A DNA stretch of 64,000 nucleotides from Yponomeuta sedellus (lineage: Eukaryota; Arthropoda; Insecta; Lepidoptera; Yponomeutidae). Both the position numbers and the translations under genes were made by a program. A model generated the notes under the pieces. That model made no database searches. It was not told where the DNA came from and was given only the letters and a program-made list of their open reading frames with translations. Positions 33,792 to 42,597 of the stretch are shown in pieces (within the stretch, counting starts at the first letter, position 1; every line of letters starts with the position of its first letter). The stretch is from the NCBI GenBank assembly GCA_934045075.1, contig OW203747.1:6344357-6408356 (forward strand), given 5' to 3'.

Positions 33792-36700
33792 TAGAGAATA
33801 CTTTATTGCACAACCAGAAAAAGAGTGCAACATATATTGTGTTATGTATATCCTAATCTATTTTCCCTCATAACTCCTTAACCAATGGTCAGATTTTGAC
33901 AGATGAGATCTCGATAGGTTCTAACGAAAAAAATTGAAAACAATAAAAAAATTTAAAGAAACTGTAATAAGAAAATTGCCGCTAAGCGGGACCCGAAATT
34001 CATATCAAATAAATTTATTTCAACGTAAAAAAATTACATTTTGTTTGCTGAATGTCAATGTACAATACAAAATGTAAGCCGCTGCCTTCGGGCCGTGTTG
34101 TAGTGGAGTACTGGTTTTAATTCCAGACATCATTGGCATTTGAATAATCCTTTATGTTATAGTAGCCCTTTTGGCACAAAGTGTACTTAACACATTTTTT
34201 GAATTAATTACCTTAAAAACCTATTTAGAGGCTAAAAATTTCACCCATGCCGGGATTCGAACCCGCAACCTCTGGCTATCCGTGCCAGCGCTCTACCAAT
34301 TGACCCAATGGGCGACTCACCGGCATCAGTGAAATTTCGAACCTCTTTACACTATTCTCTGTATTACGTACAGGCAGCGACATCTGGCTTAAGTAAATTT
34401 GTCCTTAGCACGGGTTAGTGCATTAAAAATAAAAATAGTTTAGTATATTACCTTATTTACTTATATTTTTATTCATATTTAACTAAGCATGCAATGTTTA
34501 AATTATCTTTGGGAAATAAAGTTTATCATTATTTTTTTAGTTATTGTTTTTATTACTAACCAAGCAAGGAATGTTTAACTTCTATTTAGGATTTTTTTTT
34601 TCGTGACATCGATGTGACAGAAATAACCGACCAAAATTTATTTTTGTTATCCCACAGAACATAAAAAAAGGGTAGAAGTAGTGACATGACCCATTAGTAT
34701 GAAAACCGGTGTGACCAAACTCACACTTAAAAATCAAACGCACACTATGAATGCCAAACTGCCATTGGTAAATAAAGACAACTCCAAAAAGGTCTATATC
34801 ATAAAAGTTCCAGTTAAATATGAACCTTTTAGTTATGTAAATAAGGATCAAAATCAATGGACAACTATGAAATTAAGTTTGACAGTAACTCTTTCTGTTG
34901 TCGTACCGCTACTTTACACTAGATGAAACTACCACCGCGTCTGATCTTCGAGAAGTTTTATGTGATAGGCTATAAAGTCGAAAATTAAAAAACAAGTCTC
35001 CGATATGTTGCTACGCAGCCGGATTGGTTTCCTTGTTTATGTCATTACCATTTTAATTTAAAAATACAATGAAATACTACTCACCGATGCACTGTTTCGG
35101 TATGATTGGTAAACTTTAGTCCCCAACTCTCATTTTTACATTCTAACACAGCACAAGAAGGCATTTAGTAGAGTTTTTATGATTGTTTTCTTTACTAAAA
35201 ACAAACTATAACTGAGGCAAGAAGAACTGTCAGACTACGCATAGGCAATACATTGCTAATGCGAGGCACGCGGGCACCGCCCACTTACGACTTCTACTCT
35301 TTTTTATGTTCTGTGAGTTATCCTATTTAAAAACTGCTTGAATAATGCTTGCCTAATACCTAACCGTCTTCCCAACTTAAGGCGCCAGAGGGTGCTAACT
35401 AACGCCACCATTGGAATAAAAATCATAACTTGTTTAATATACGTTTTTAAAGAAAAAGTGAACTTCAAGAATATTAACCACTACGACAACAGCTATTTTT
35501 AGAACCTCCAGTCTAGAACCTGAGATAAGCAACGATATCAACCCTTGTATGCCCCTACTGCTGGGGCACGGGTCTCTTCCTGCATCACAGGAAGGTTAGG
35601 ATCAACAACCTAAGTCTTTAATCGATTTCCTCCAAAAACGATTTTAAATGTTTACTTTTTGAAGAAAAAAAACGGAGTATTATAAAGTAAGTTATGATTT
35701 TTATCCCATTGGGGTGCTAACTAGCACGTTCATAAGTAACGTTCTGTCACGCTCTTTTCTGGGAAATTCGAAGAGACGACCTTTCAGTTTAGTTACCCTA
35801 ATTTTCATCCTCTAGTGCCATCTACCGAAATTAGAATTTGGAGCAGCGCCATCTGCAGTACAATTCCACCAAACTGCGAACCCCAAACTCGATGCCCAGC
35901 GTAGGTATTATGGGTATTACCCCCTATGATAGCACAACGTGGCGCTCTTTAGGGGAGGGCTATGTCCAGCAGTGGACTAGTATAGCCTGACGACGACGAC
36001 AAGCTATTGTGTTGTGTGTATGTTATTATTATAATGATTTCCCACGTCACCACGTGGCTCTTCCCCCACGCCTTCGTTTGAAAAACGCGTCTTGATTATC
36101 CGTATCCGTACCGTATCGGAGCGCCGATGTTACGTCATCGTACCTGGGGGGTGAATCTCTAAAATGTCTCAAAACCGATGGGCCTGACGAAAGATTTTTT
36201 AACTCTCCACTAATGTGAGGACACATTATTGACCAAAAAAGCTATATTTCATTTTTTTTATGCACTAACCCGTGCTAAGGACAATTTAAAAACCTATTAA
36301 GAGGCTAAAAATTCCACCCATGCCGGGATTCGAACCCGCGACCTCTGGCTATCCGTGCCAGCGCTCTTTCCAACTGAGCTTATGGGCGACTCACCGGCAT
36401 CAATGAAATTTCGAACCTCTTTACAATGTATATCATACAGAAAATATTTAAAAATATATATATATATAAAAATAATAATTATATAATCTTGTGAGTACAG
36501 CGATATCATTCGGATGTAAAACCTAACTGCAAAGTTTAATATTACATTTACAATTTTCCGACGTTTCGGCACTTTTGCAAGTACCGTGGTCTCGGAAGAC
36601 TTAGATAGATAGATAGATAAATCATTTATTTTTGCTTAAACTTAGGTGACAGGTGTCTTTTTGAAAGCATTACCTGTTAGTTTACTACCCTCGGCAAATA

Positions 36701-38608
36701 TTACAAAAGTAAATTATGATGTTACGTTCCAAAATAGGCAAACCAATTATAGTCTGTTAGCCTTTAGAATATACCTCGGCTACTATCGGATAGAATCGGA
36801 TATATTCGTGTAATAGAAATATCGGAACTAATATGACACTTAATTTCGAAATCAGAACTTGATCATTAGTACGAAAACCGGCGAAAATTGGCGAAAACCG
36901 AAGCCCGAGGTATATTCTAAAAGCTAACAGACTATATTTTTTAGTAAAGTGTAAAGTCAACAAAATTGATTATTAGTAATTGAAATAAAACTTTAATCTA
37001 TAAACCAATTATTTAACATGAACTTTTTATAAAATGTACAATTAAACGAGTAAATATCCGTGCAAATACAGTTTTTAATAAACTAATGTTTAACGAAGGT
37101 TAAAGCCATTTTTCTGAAATTATTTTAATTCTGTGGGAAAACAGCTCGCAGTGTCATGGCGTCGAATCTGACGCCACGCAACATCGTGAATACTATTACA
37201 GTAGTCACAACAAAGCACGGGTGGAGTCTACCAATATTAAGTGTGACGTCACGCGGTGTGATGGATGTTTCAGTCAAAATGGCTGAAAGCAGTATTATAT
37301 AATCTTTTATTCTATCGAAAATATTGGTGATCTCATTTTAAATCATTGATTATTTGATACTGTCGTCACCCCTATTACTGAACTAATTACCGTACTAATA
37401 TCACTTCTTTGAACAACGAGACTGCCCCCCAGGTGCACAGATATTGTAACCGCGTATTGATACTAAATCACTGCCTTAGGCGAGCCACGCATCCGATCGG
37501 CACGAGAAAGCTGAGCGGTGTGACAGACAAGTATGTGAAACGTCCAGCTCAAGTGTGCAAATTGGACATTTTAATCTACGATTGGTAATGCCGCATTTTA
37601 ATCCTCATCCCATTCCGTCCCTTACGGTATTTCAGTCCTATATTTAAAAAAAGTTACTTTTTGCTAGTCAATTTGCTAGTCTACAAAGCAATAGCAAAGA
37701 CAGTGCAGACAGAAACAGACAGACAGATTAGATAGAATCAAACAATGGTTTCTTATCCCTTTGCAAATTTAATACTTTTACCGTGATGCCATTACAGTAG
37801 CCTACGCGCTAGTTCGCCACAAATAAAGTAAAGGTTGACCTGTCGCTTGTTGCAGTCCCCAATCTACTCCTTCGGCCTACAATAACCAGGGGCCAGCGCC
37901 TCAGCGCAACTACCAGACTTACGAGGTGCCGCCGGGCGGGTATAACCAAGGTGGTTATAATCAAGGAGGCCATAACCAGGGCGGTTATAACCAAGGCGGC
38001 CATAATCAGGGCGGCTATGCGCAGAGTCATAGAGGTGAGTGTCGTGTTGCGAGGTTCATTAGCGCTTTATTTTTGTAGCCTAATGCCGAAATAATAATCA
38101 AGCAGGCCCAATCCAAGGCGGCTCCGGTCAGAATCATGGAAGTAAGTGTTGTGTTGGGGACGGTCTTTGGCGCTTTACTCTTATAACCAAATGACGCAGT
38201 GCGGTCATAATCAAGGAGGCCATAACCAACGCGGATATAATAAAGGCGGCCATTATCACGGCGGTTTTGCGCACGAAGGTAAGTGTTGTGTAGGCGAGGT
38301 TCATTGGCTCTTTACTTATATAGCCAGATGCCGCCGGGCGGTTGTAATCAAGGGATATACAGGGCGGCTACGGCCAAAATCAAGGAAGTAAGCGTTGTGT
38401 TAGTGAGGTTCATTGGCGCTTTACTCTTAAGTATAACCAAATGACGCCGAATCAAGGAGGCCGTGACCAGGACTGTTATAGCCAAGGCGGCTATAACCGG
38501 TGCAGCTATGCGCACAGTCATGGAGGTAAGTGTTGTTTAGGCGAGTTTCATTGGCTCTTTTTACCCGACTGCGGCGAAGCCCAAAAGGAGGGTAATGTGT
38601 TTAGTTCG

Positions 38609-38639
<31 letters not shown>

Positions 38640-41600
38640 GTATGTCCGATTCTATGTTCCCTCATAACTCCTTAACCAATGGTCAGATTTTGTTAAACAA
38701 GGTGTCATTCGATTCGGCATCCTTGCGCGGGTGTCATAGGCTATATAAAATCATAATTATGCGATCAGAACCGTGACGAAAAATAAAATTCGTTAAGAAG
38801 CTTCGTTAAAGTACAGCTAGGAGCCACTAGATGGCGCTGTTATATTTAGTTTATTGAATTCGAATACTAATTTTATTGAACTACCCCTAACAGGTGTGAA
38901 ATATTTAAAACAGAATTTTGCGGATGACCTAGGTTACATAAAATCAGCATTAATAGAGAACCAACGGAACAAAAAATAACATTTACTTCTAAGTAATTAA
39001 AGTACCACCTTTAGCTACTAGATGGCGCTGCTATATTTTATTTATTCTAATACATGTGTATACATAATTTCGGGTTTGGTCTACATGTAAACAAACCATT
39101 TATAGAATCGGTACAAATACGGAAAGAAATAATTCCTATTAAGTGGTTTGATCCTACTAGATCATTCATTTAATTAAAAAATATAATTTAGTTTAACTAC
39201 GCCTAACACGTGTAAAGTATTTAAAAGAGAATTTTGCGGGTGTCGCAGATTACATAAAATCAGCATTAATAGAGAACAAACGCAACACAAATCATATTCA
39301 CTTCTAAGTAATTAAAGTACTGTAGCAGTACTGTAAAGTATTAGTTCCTCTACCCAACCACAGATGGCGCTGTTTGTGTTCTAAATTGCGGTATGGTTTT
39401 GTCCGAATGCCCTAGATAATATTATTAAACAAACACCATTTTTATGATTAATAAGAAATTGGTTAGTAAGTATTTGACCGCTTGCGAATCACTTCGACCA
39501 ATACTGACTGTCCACCAATATTGGGACTACTGGTGACGTAGGTAATATTCCGCGCTGTGGTACGAGACTCTTACTACGTACGTAGTATTGTACTACTCGT
39601 ACTACGAGTAGTACAGTTACTGTAATCCTTAGTTTCATATTGCTTCAATAAATAGATCCCTAAGTACGTGCTGTCGTGCTGAAACAACGTTTCTCTTCTT
39701 GTCTGCTGAAACCCTGTCCTACAGTACCACTTTTAGCCACTAGATGGCGCTGGCATGTATTTATTCTATTACATGTATAAATTTACATAATATAAGCTTT
39801 GCTCTACATGTAAACAAACCGTTTATAGAAACGGTATAAGTGCTGAAAGAAATAATGCCTATAAAGTGTTTATTTCTTTCTACACCATTCGTTTATCTCA
39901 TTAATTTAAGAAATATCAACCTCATAGGGGGTCAAAATAATTAATTTCTTAACTCTGATATTAATTTCCTACTGACACTTAGACCAAAACTAACTAAACA
40001 AAATATATAAAGTGTAGCATGTAACTCCTTTTCCCCTGTGCGGTCATAGTCAGACAAGCTGGGTTCAAAGAAGAAACAATAAATGATAAAAAAAAATATT
40101 TGATCGCTCTCACTGGTAACCGAAGACGGATCCTCCGTGACCTCGTATCGTAGGACTCATGAAATTAAAAAAAATTCTAGGTCTATTCATCTTAACGAAT
40201 TTTATCTCGTTTCCTCCGAAAATAAGATTATTATTTTGTGTTAGGTTTCCTGTTCACTTGTGAGACCAAAGATTGCTTATCTATACCTACCTAAATATTC
40301 AGTAAAATTTTTCAATGCTTTAGGGGGCCACCTCAAGATGAATTTGTTATAGTTTCATTTTAATTCCGGTAATATTTTGGCATTCAGAAAACCAAGATTT
40401 TGTATGTCTCCACGCCCATGCCACAACTCTAAGTAACTACGCCAGGCCGAAGGCCGAGCCCCATCATGCGGGTGCGAGGAAACTTGCCGCGACGAGGTTG
40501 AAGGCCGAGCTCAGCTCAATACAGGTCGCGGCACGGCCGAAGGCTGTGAAGCGGGCTAGAGGAATACTCCCACGGCGATTCTAAATGCTGAGTTCTATTT
40601 ACGCTGATGCCAAATGGAGAGAATAGTCTCGAAATAGTCGGCCGAAAGCCGCGACTGTTACTTAAAGTTGCTGTTAGGAGGAAACCTGTCGCGCCTTTGT
40701 ACAGGCCGCGGCTGAAGGCTCAGACCATTTATGTTCCCATTTACAAGTCCTTATTCTAAGTAATTAGCGAGACCGAAGACTGGGCCCAGCAATGCAAGCA
40801 CGAAGAATTCTACTCTGGAGATGTTGAAAGCTGAGCGCCGTTCACGTCGAGGACATAATTCGTGACTATTCCAGTCCCCACCTACAATCGTTAACATTAA
40901 ATAACTAGGTGCAGTGGAGCGTTTTTAGGCTACATAAAAAACAGACAATTTATGTAAGGATAATAAAGAAAAAAATCTGTCGTTTCCTTTGCAAATATTC
41001 TAGATCGTTTAACACCATTAGACCATATTCATTATACTAGCTAAAAAATATCGTACGACATAAATTTTTAATGCAGGCAGGTGGTACCTATGACTATATT
41101 AAACAAATATATCAGTAAAAATATTTATGATTTGCCGCGACATGTCCATTGTCGAACAAAAGAAAATAAAGCAATAAACTAAAATTCATTTAGGAAATAA
41201 AATAATATAACGATTTAAAGCATGTAAGCAGAACAGATGGACCTTTAAATTTTATCGTTTTACTGAGTCACTAAAAGGTCAAAAACAAAAAAAATATTTA
41301 AAAAAATAAAAGAACCCGACTGCAGTGATAAATCAACTGAAAGGGAAAAATTAAGATAATTTTATTTTCAAATGCTAATGTCGAATCAGAAGAGTTCATG
41401 CTGCTTTACTTGAGGGACCAAATAATATAACTTTATAAGCATTATTTGCTCAAACTGTTGCATTTATTATTTTATATAAAATGATGCAGTCGGGACCCAT
41501 TAGAGGACTTTAAACAAACAGTAATGGGTCCCGACTGCATCATTTTATATAAAATAATAAATGCAACAGTTTGAGCAAATAATGCTTATAAAGTTATATT

Positions 41601-42543
41601 ATTTGGTCCCTCAAGTAAAGCAGCATGAACTCTTCTGATTCGACATTAGCATTTGAAAATAAAATTATCTTATTTTTTCCCTTTCAGTTGATTTATCACT
41701 GCAGTCGGGTTCTTTTATTTTTTTAAATATTTTTTTTCTACTTATATAGTGAGATGCCGCCGGGTGGTTGTAATGAAGGTGGCCATATACCTACAGGGTG
41801 GCTTCGGCCAGAATCAAGCGTTGCATTGGTGATATTCATTGGCGCTTTACTCTTACAACCAAATGACGCCGAATCAAAGAGGCCATAACCAAGGCGGCGA
41901 TTTGAATCAATAATGTGTAGTGCTTACGAAAGTTTTGTCTTTTCAGGTGGCTACAGTCAGCAAAGCGGTTACGGCCAGAGTCAGGGCGGTTACCAAGGCG
42001 GCTATAACCAAGGCCAGGGAAACGGTGGCGGCGGTTATAACAAGGGATACGACAGCAGCGGATCTTATAATCAGGGATACAATCAAGGTTTGTTCTCTAT
42101 ACGGAAGAGCGGGTGATTGTGCTATACTATATACTTTTCTTTTTTTTATGTAGCTTATAAACTTCCCACTGCAAGGCATAGGGCTTCTCTACGAAAGAGA
42201 GAGTATGGGCTCAATTACGACGCGTGCCCACCGCGGATTGGCAATGGCAAGCGCCTCATACACTCAGGTTCCCTCATGATGTTTTCCTTCAAGTTTAGTG
42301 AGGTTTCTGAGTTTTGTATATTTGTGAACTTATCCGTAACTAATACGTTGTTGTTTCTCTATGGTGAAAAATAAACCTTACCTACCATTATTCTTTTACC
42401 CAACAGGGGGCGGCGGCGGTGGCGGTTACCAACAGAGCGGCTACCGCGGCGGGGGCGGTGGGGGCGGCTACCAGAACGAACACGACGACCGCGACAGGCG
42501 GGGCGGTGGCCGCAGTAACTACAACCGGGGCGGTAGACGATAG
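24889..42543 (+). CDS. FAM98: FAM98 family protein (12 exons, complete)
   Basis: Exons with GT-AG borders and matching phases: 24889-24926, 25907-26139, 26800-26930, 28792-28927, 29782-29936, 30830-30958, 31271-31342, 31978-32055, 32915-33117, 37856-38034, 41947-42087, 42407-42543. They total 1,632 nt, 543 aa. The N-terminus MENDIIDSLNDIGYEGPL, the internal LLLDYLLSELMAARM, KPLYNKSLTEKQW and TIQSFEWSDR, and VPDRGGRPNEQQPPPPEMP (residues 299-317) identify FAM98 (DUF2465). Exon 9 is an RGG/GGG tract (about 325-391). Exons 10-12 are Gly/Tyr/Asn/Gln repeats ending SNYNRGGRR. Vertebrate FAM98 proteins associate with the DDX1-RTCB tRNA-ligase complex, and FAM98A goes to stress granules. The length is near that of human FAM98A. 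No lesion was seen. Exons 9-10 joining through the CG|GTCGGT donor is inferred from phase. Confidence 0.93.
25330..25700 (+). repeat. tRNA-headed SINE, FAM98 intron 1
   Basis: AGAGCGGTGGTATCTCAGTG is an A-box-like head and GATTGATCCCGAG a degenerate B box, followed by TACCAAGGACTTTG. The distal part (GTGGTCCCTTCACCCATCTA) is shared with the reverse copy at 30,455-30,650. Confidence 0.65.
26270..26400 (+). repeat. SINE 'S' fragment, FAM98 intron 2
   Basis: ATCCCCACCGAGGGGCACGG, then AAGGTATAGGCCATACTT. The sequence after about 26,330 is unclassified. Confidence 0.5.
26515..26676 (+). mobile_element. Helitron-like unit, FAM98 intron 2
   Basis: GGATTGCTGAATGTGTTGG at the left and GCTGGGTCAGCTAGT at the right. 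It lies just upstream of exon 3. Confidence 0.5.
27001..27297 (+). repeat. tRNA-headed SINE ('P' family), best copy
   Basis: A head with GTGGTAGCGGAGCGGTGTAG and a B-box-like GGTTCAAACCC, then the CATGTACCAATGACTTTG body and the GTGCGGAAATCTCAGGTC end. A duplicated CGATTCGACGA stutter sits at about 27,133-27,160. It lies in FAM98 intron 3. Confidence 0.75.
27330..27597. mobile_element. MITE with about 58-bp TIRs, FAM98 intron 3
   Basis: The left arm CATTAAAATGTGAAAATTAC (on to CCCACAAGCACCA at 27,388) is matched by its complement ending CACATTTTAATG. ATAG is present on both sides as a possible 4-bp target duplication. The arms look essentially perfect, so the insertion is young. Confidence 0.8.
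27825..28055 (-). repeat. 'C' family retroposon (reverse), FAM98 intron 3
   Basis: Reverse copy with TAGTCCACTGCTGGACATAG, GTACTGCAGGGGGCGCTGC and ACACCCGCGGGAAGAATT. It is nearly full length. Confidence 0.75.
28945..30027. repeat. Hairpins around FAM98 exons 4-5
   Basis: At 28,945-29,012 a GGCTAGTTTTACATTTTACT arm pairs with its complement. The motif GACCTTGAAAATAA(C) or its complement occurs at 29,107, 29,137, 29,567, 29,978 and (as TTGTTTTCAAGGTCAGG) 30,011, making three small hairpins on either side of exon 5. They look like minimal palindromic insertions, and their function is unknown. Confidence 0.55.
29660..29757 (+). mobile_element. LINE 3' end fragment, FAM98 intron 4
   Basis: The CAAGTGGCAGTCCCTCGTCT, CTGCCTACCCCTCTGGGATA and GTGAGGTTATG blocks of the 'RLMNVxEAK' LINE lie 25 bp upstream of exon 5. 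Confidence 0.65.
30455..30755 (-). repeat. SINE (reverse) plus 'C' family end, FAM98 intron 5
   Basis: ACACTAGATGGGTGAAGGGA to GGTTTCCTCACAATGTTTTC is the reverse of the 25,480-25,700 SINE body. From about 30,680 a reverse 'C' tail follows (GGCTATACTAGTCCACTGCT). Confidence 0.6.
31009..31083 (+). repeat. 'C' family tail, FAM98 intron 6
   Basis: GGGCGCTATGGCGCTCATTA, then GGCTATGTCCAGCAGTGG and AACATATAGCCTG. Confidence 0.65.
31489..31865. repeat. Two tRNA-headed SINEs joined by an AAAT microsatellite, FAM98 intron 7
   Basis: Plus-strand head at 31,489-31,562 with TGGCGTAGCGGTAGCGCG and a B box GGTTCGAATCC. Then comes (AAAT)n at 31,590-31,632, then a reverse SINE at 31,632-31,862 with head motif GGGGATCGAACCCGAGA (complement of a B box) and GCGCCACCGAGG. 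The reverse type recurs at 45,890-46,100. Confidence 0.65.
32325..32700 (-). mobile_element. tRNA-like 'T' element with partial second unit, FAM98 intron 8
   Basis: Reverse tRNA-like head at about 32,357-32,427, with B-box complement GGATTCGAACC and intact A box complement. The body runs through GTATTACGTACAGGCAGCGA and CATGATTATACTATTTTAAT. A second unit then begins (AAATTTAAAAACCTATTTAG) and is cut to a small mirror ending CTAAATAGGTTTTTAAATT. It is consistent with a truncated tandem or inverted multimer. Confidence 0.7.
32723..32772. repeat. (CT)n microsatellite
   Basis: Uninterrupted CT dinucleotides, about 24 repeats, in FAM98 intron 8. Confidence 0.95.
33472..33585 (+). repeat. 'B' repeat plus tRNA 3'-half-like sequence
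   Basis: GGTTGGCTGGAAGAGATCTC then TTAGAGATATGTTCGCC. Close behind, GGTTGCGTGTTCAAATCACG with GTCGGGGTCA resembles the T-arm half of a tRNA. It lies in FAM98 intron 9. Confidence 0.5.
33736..33790. repeat. (AT)n microsatellite
   Basis: AT-dinucleotide tract with a few breaks, in FAM98 intron 9. Confidence 0.9.
34008..34120 (-). mobile_element. Retroposon tail, reverse copy of 11,055
   Basis: TTTATTTCAACGTAAAAAAA, TTTGCTGAATGTCAATGTAC and CCTTCGGGCCGTGTTGTAGT mirror the 11,055-11,176 block. Confidence 0.5.
34207..34455. mobile_element. 'T' element with inverted head and forward tail, 9-bp TSD
   Basis: A reverse tRNA-like head and flank (34,216-34,394) are joined to a forward 3' tail (AAATTTGTCCTTAGCACGGG to ATAAAAATAGTTT). 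ATTACCTTA lies at 34,207-34,215 and 34,447-34,455. One base of the A box is changed (TGGGTCAATTGG). The architecture is that of 5'-inverted retroposition. It lies in FAM98 intron 9. Confidence 0.75.
34653..35315. mobile_element. hAT-like non-autonomous element, FAM98 intron 9
   Basis: The left end CACAGAACATAAAAAAAG and right end TTTTTTATGTTCTGTG are inverted. The flanks TGTTATCC and AGTTATCC match at 7 of 8 bases, an hAT-type 8-bp target duplication. The two short frames inside are not recognised as a transposase. Confidence 0.65.
35375..36001. repeat. MITE, 'S' and 'C' fragments, FAM98 intron 9
   Basis: About 35,375-35,500 is an uninterrupted relative of the outer element at 11,850-12,180. 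35,534-35,600 is an 'S' SINE start. 35,680-35,830 includes TCTGTCACGCTCTTTTCTGG, shared with 6,225. 35,851-36,001 is a 5'-truncated 'C' element ending GGACTAGTATAGCCTGACGA. Confidence 0.6.
36240..36430 (-). mobile_element. tRNA-like 'T' element, reverse, FAM98 intron 9
   Basis: Starts with the tail complement (TATGCACTAACCCGTGCTAA). The tRNA-like head is at about 36,319-36,390 with a B box intact and an A box altered by a TT/AC change. The 5' flank is truncated after AACCTCTTTACAATG. Confidence 0.65.
36540..36600 (+). mobile_element. Possible Penelope-like terminal fragment
   Basis: TTTTCCGACGTTTCGGCACT and ACCGTGGTCTCGGAAGAC resemble the terminal block of Penelope-like elements (compare CGACGTTTCG at 6,957). 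It is short and therefore weak. Confidence 0.3.
36749..36935. mobile_element. MITE, FAM98 intron 9
   Basis: TIRs: the left TAGTCTGTTAGCCTTTAGAA continues through TATACCTCGG; the right CCGAGGTATATTCTAAAAGC continues to CTAACAGACTA. A relative with a nested insertion lies at 44,530-44,949. Confidence 0.75.
37074..37400 (+). repeat. Dispersed repeat 'D', FAM98 intron 9
   Basis: AAACAGCTCGCAGTGTCATG, GTCACAACAAAGCACGGGTG and GATTATTTGATACTGTCGTC appear reversed in the same order at 47,895-48,385. A piece also lies at 31,130-31,260. The class is not determined. Confidence 0.6.
38035..38575 (+). pseudogene. Tandem array of decayed copies of FAM98 exon 10
   Basis: After the real donor at 38,035 the exon-intron junction recurs at about 38,139 (GGAAGTAAGTGTTGTGTT), 38,276 (GAAGGTAAGTGTTGTGT), 38,385 and 38,524, each followed by GTTCATTGGCGCTTTAC-like intron sequence. 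Spacing alternates at about 105-110 and 137-139 bp, so the true unit is about 246 bp. Between junctions lie degenerate (AAYCAAGGMGGC)n coding repeats. None I tested has an acceptor in the phase needed after exon 10, and several read a stop at once. They are probably dead exons, but some donors look good. Confidence 0.7.
38615..38645. repeat. (TATG)n microsatellite
   Basis: Tetranucleotide run in FAM98 intron 10, followed by a Helitron-like ACTCCTTAACCAATGGTCAG block also seen at 33,866. Confidence 0.9.
38818..39870 (+). repeat. Direct repeats carrying AGATGGCGC motifs, FAM98 intron 10
   Basis: Two related blocks start at about 39,004 and 39,724 (CTACATGTAAACAAACC and GAAAGAAATAATNCCTAT shared). 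A third shared block is TAAAATCAGCATTAATAGAG at 38,939 and 39,256. The core AGATGGCGCTG occurs at 38,829, 39,020, 39,362 and 39,742. Confidence 0.65.
39871..41285. other. FAM98 intron 10: GC-rich island of unknown class inside AT-rich sequence
   Basis: About 40,410-40,870 is much richer in GC. It repeats a GGCCGAAGGCCGAGC-like motif (near 40,445, 40,497, 40,541, 40,641) with spaced relatives at 40,728 and 40,771. No coding frame was recognised. The rest is AT-rich. Confidence 0.4.
41286..41737. mobile_element. Palindromic foldback element, about 217-bp arms, FAM98 intron 10
   Basis: The left arm 41,286-41,502 and right arm 41,522-41,737 are near-perfect complements (for example AACCCGACTGCAGTGATAAA and GGGACCCATTA) around a 19-base loop. 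In the pre-mRNA it would form a long duplex 210 bp before exon 11. Confidence 0.85.
41750..41912 (+). pseudogene. Outlying decayed FAM98 exon copy
   Basis: GAGATGCCGCCGGGTGGTTG, then TTGGCGCTTTACTCTTACAA and CCATAACCAAGGCGGCGATT continue the exon-10 array after about 3.2 kb of unrelated sequence, just before exon 11. Confidence 0.6.
42120..42330 (-). repeat. SINE fragment (reverse), FAM98 intron 11
   Basis: AAACTTCCCACTGCAAGGCA, CTCAATTACGACGCGTGCCC and CCTCATGATGTTTTCCTTCA form the same family as 11,590-11,750. Confidence 0.5.
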
Positions 42544-42597
42544 CCGCCCCTCGTGCGGTAGACGGGCTCTCCAGTGCGGCAGTTGTAACGACATTTT

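Noticed and set aside
38160..38278. Extra functional FAM98 exon between exons 10 and 11
   Set aside because: The only plausible acceptor (GACGCAG) gives a stop within three codons in the phase left by exon 10.
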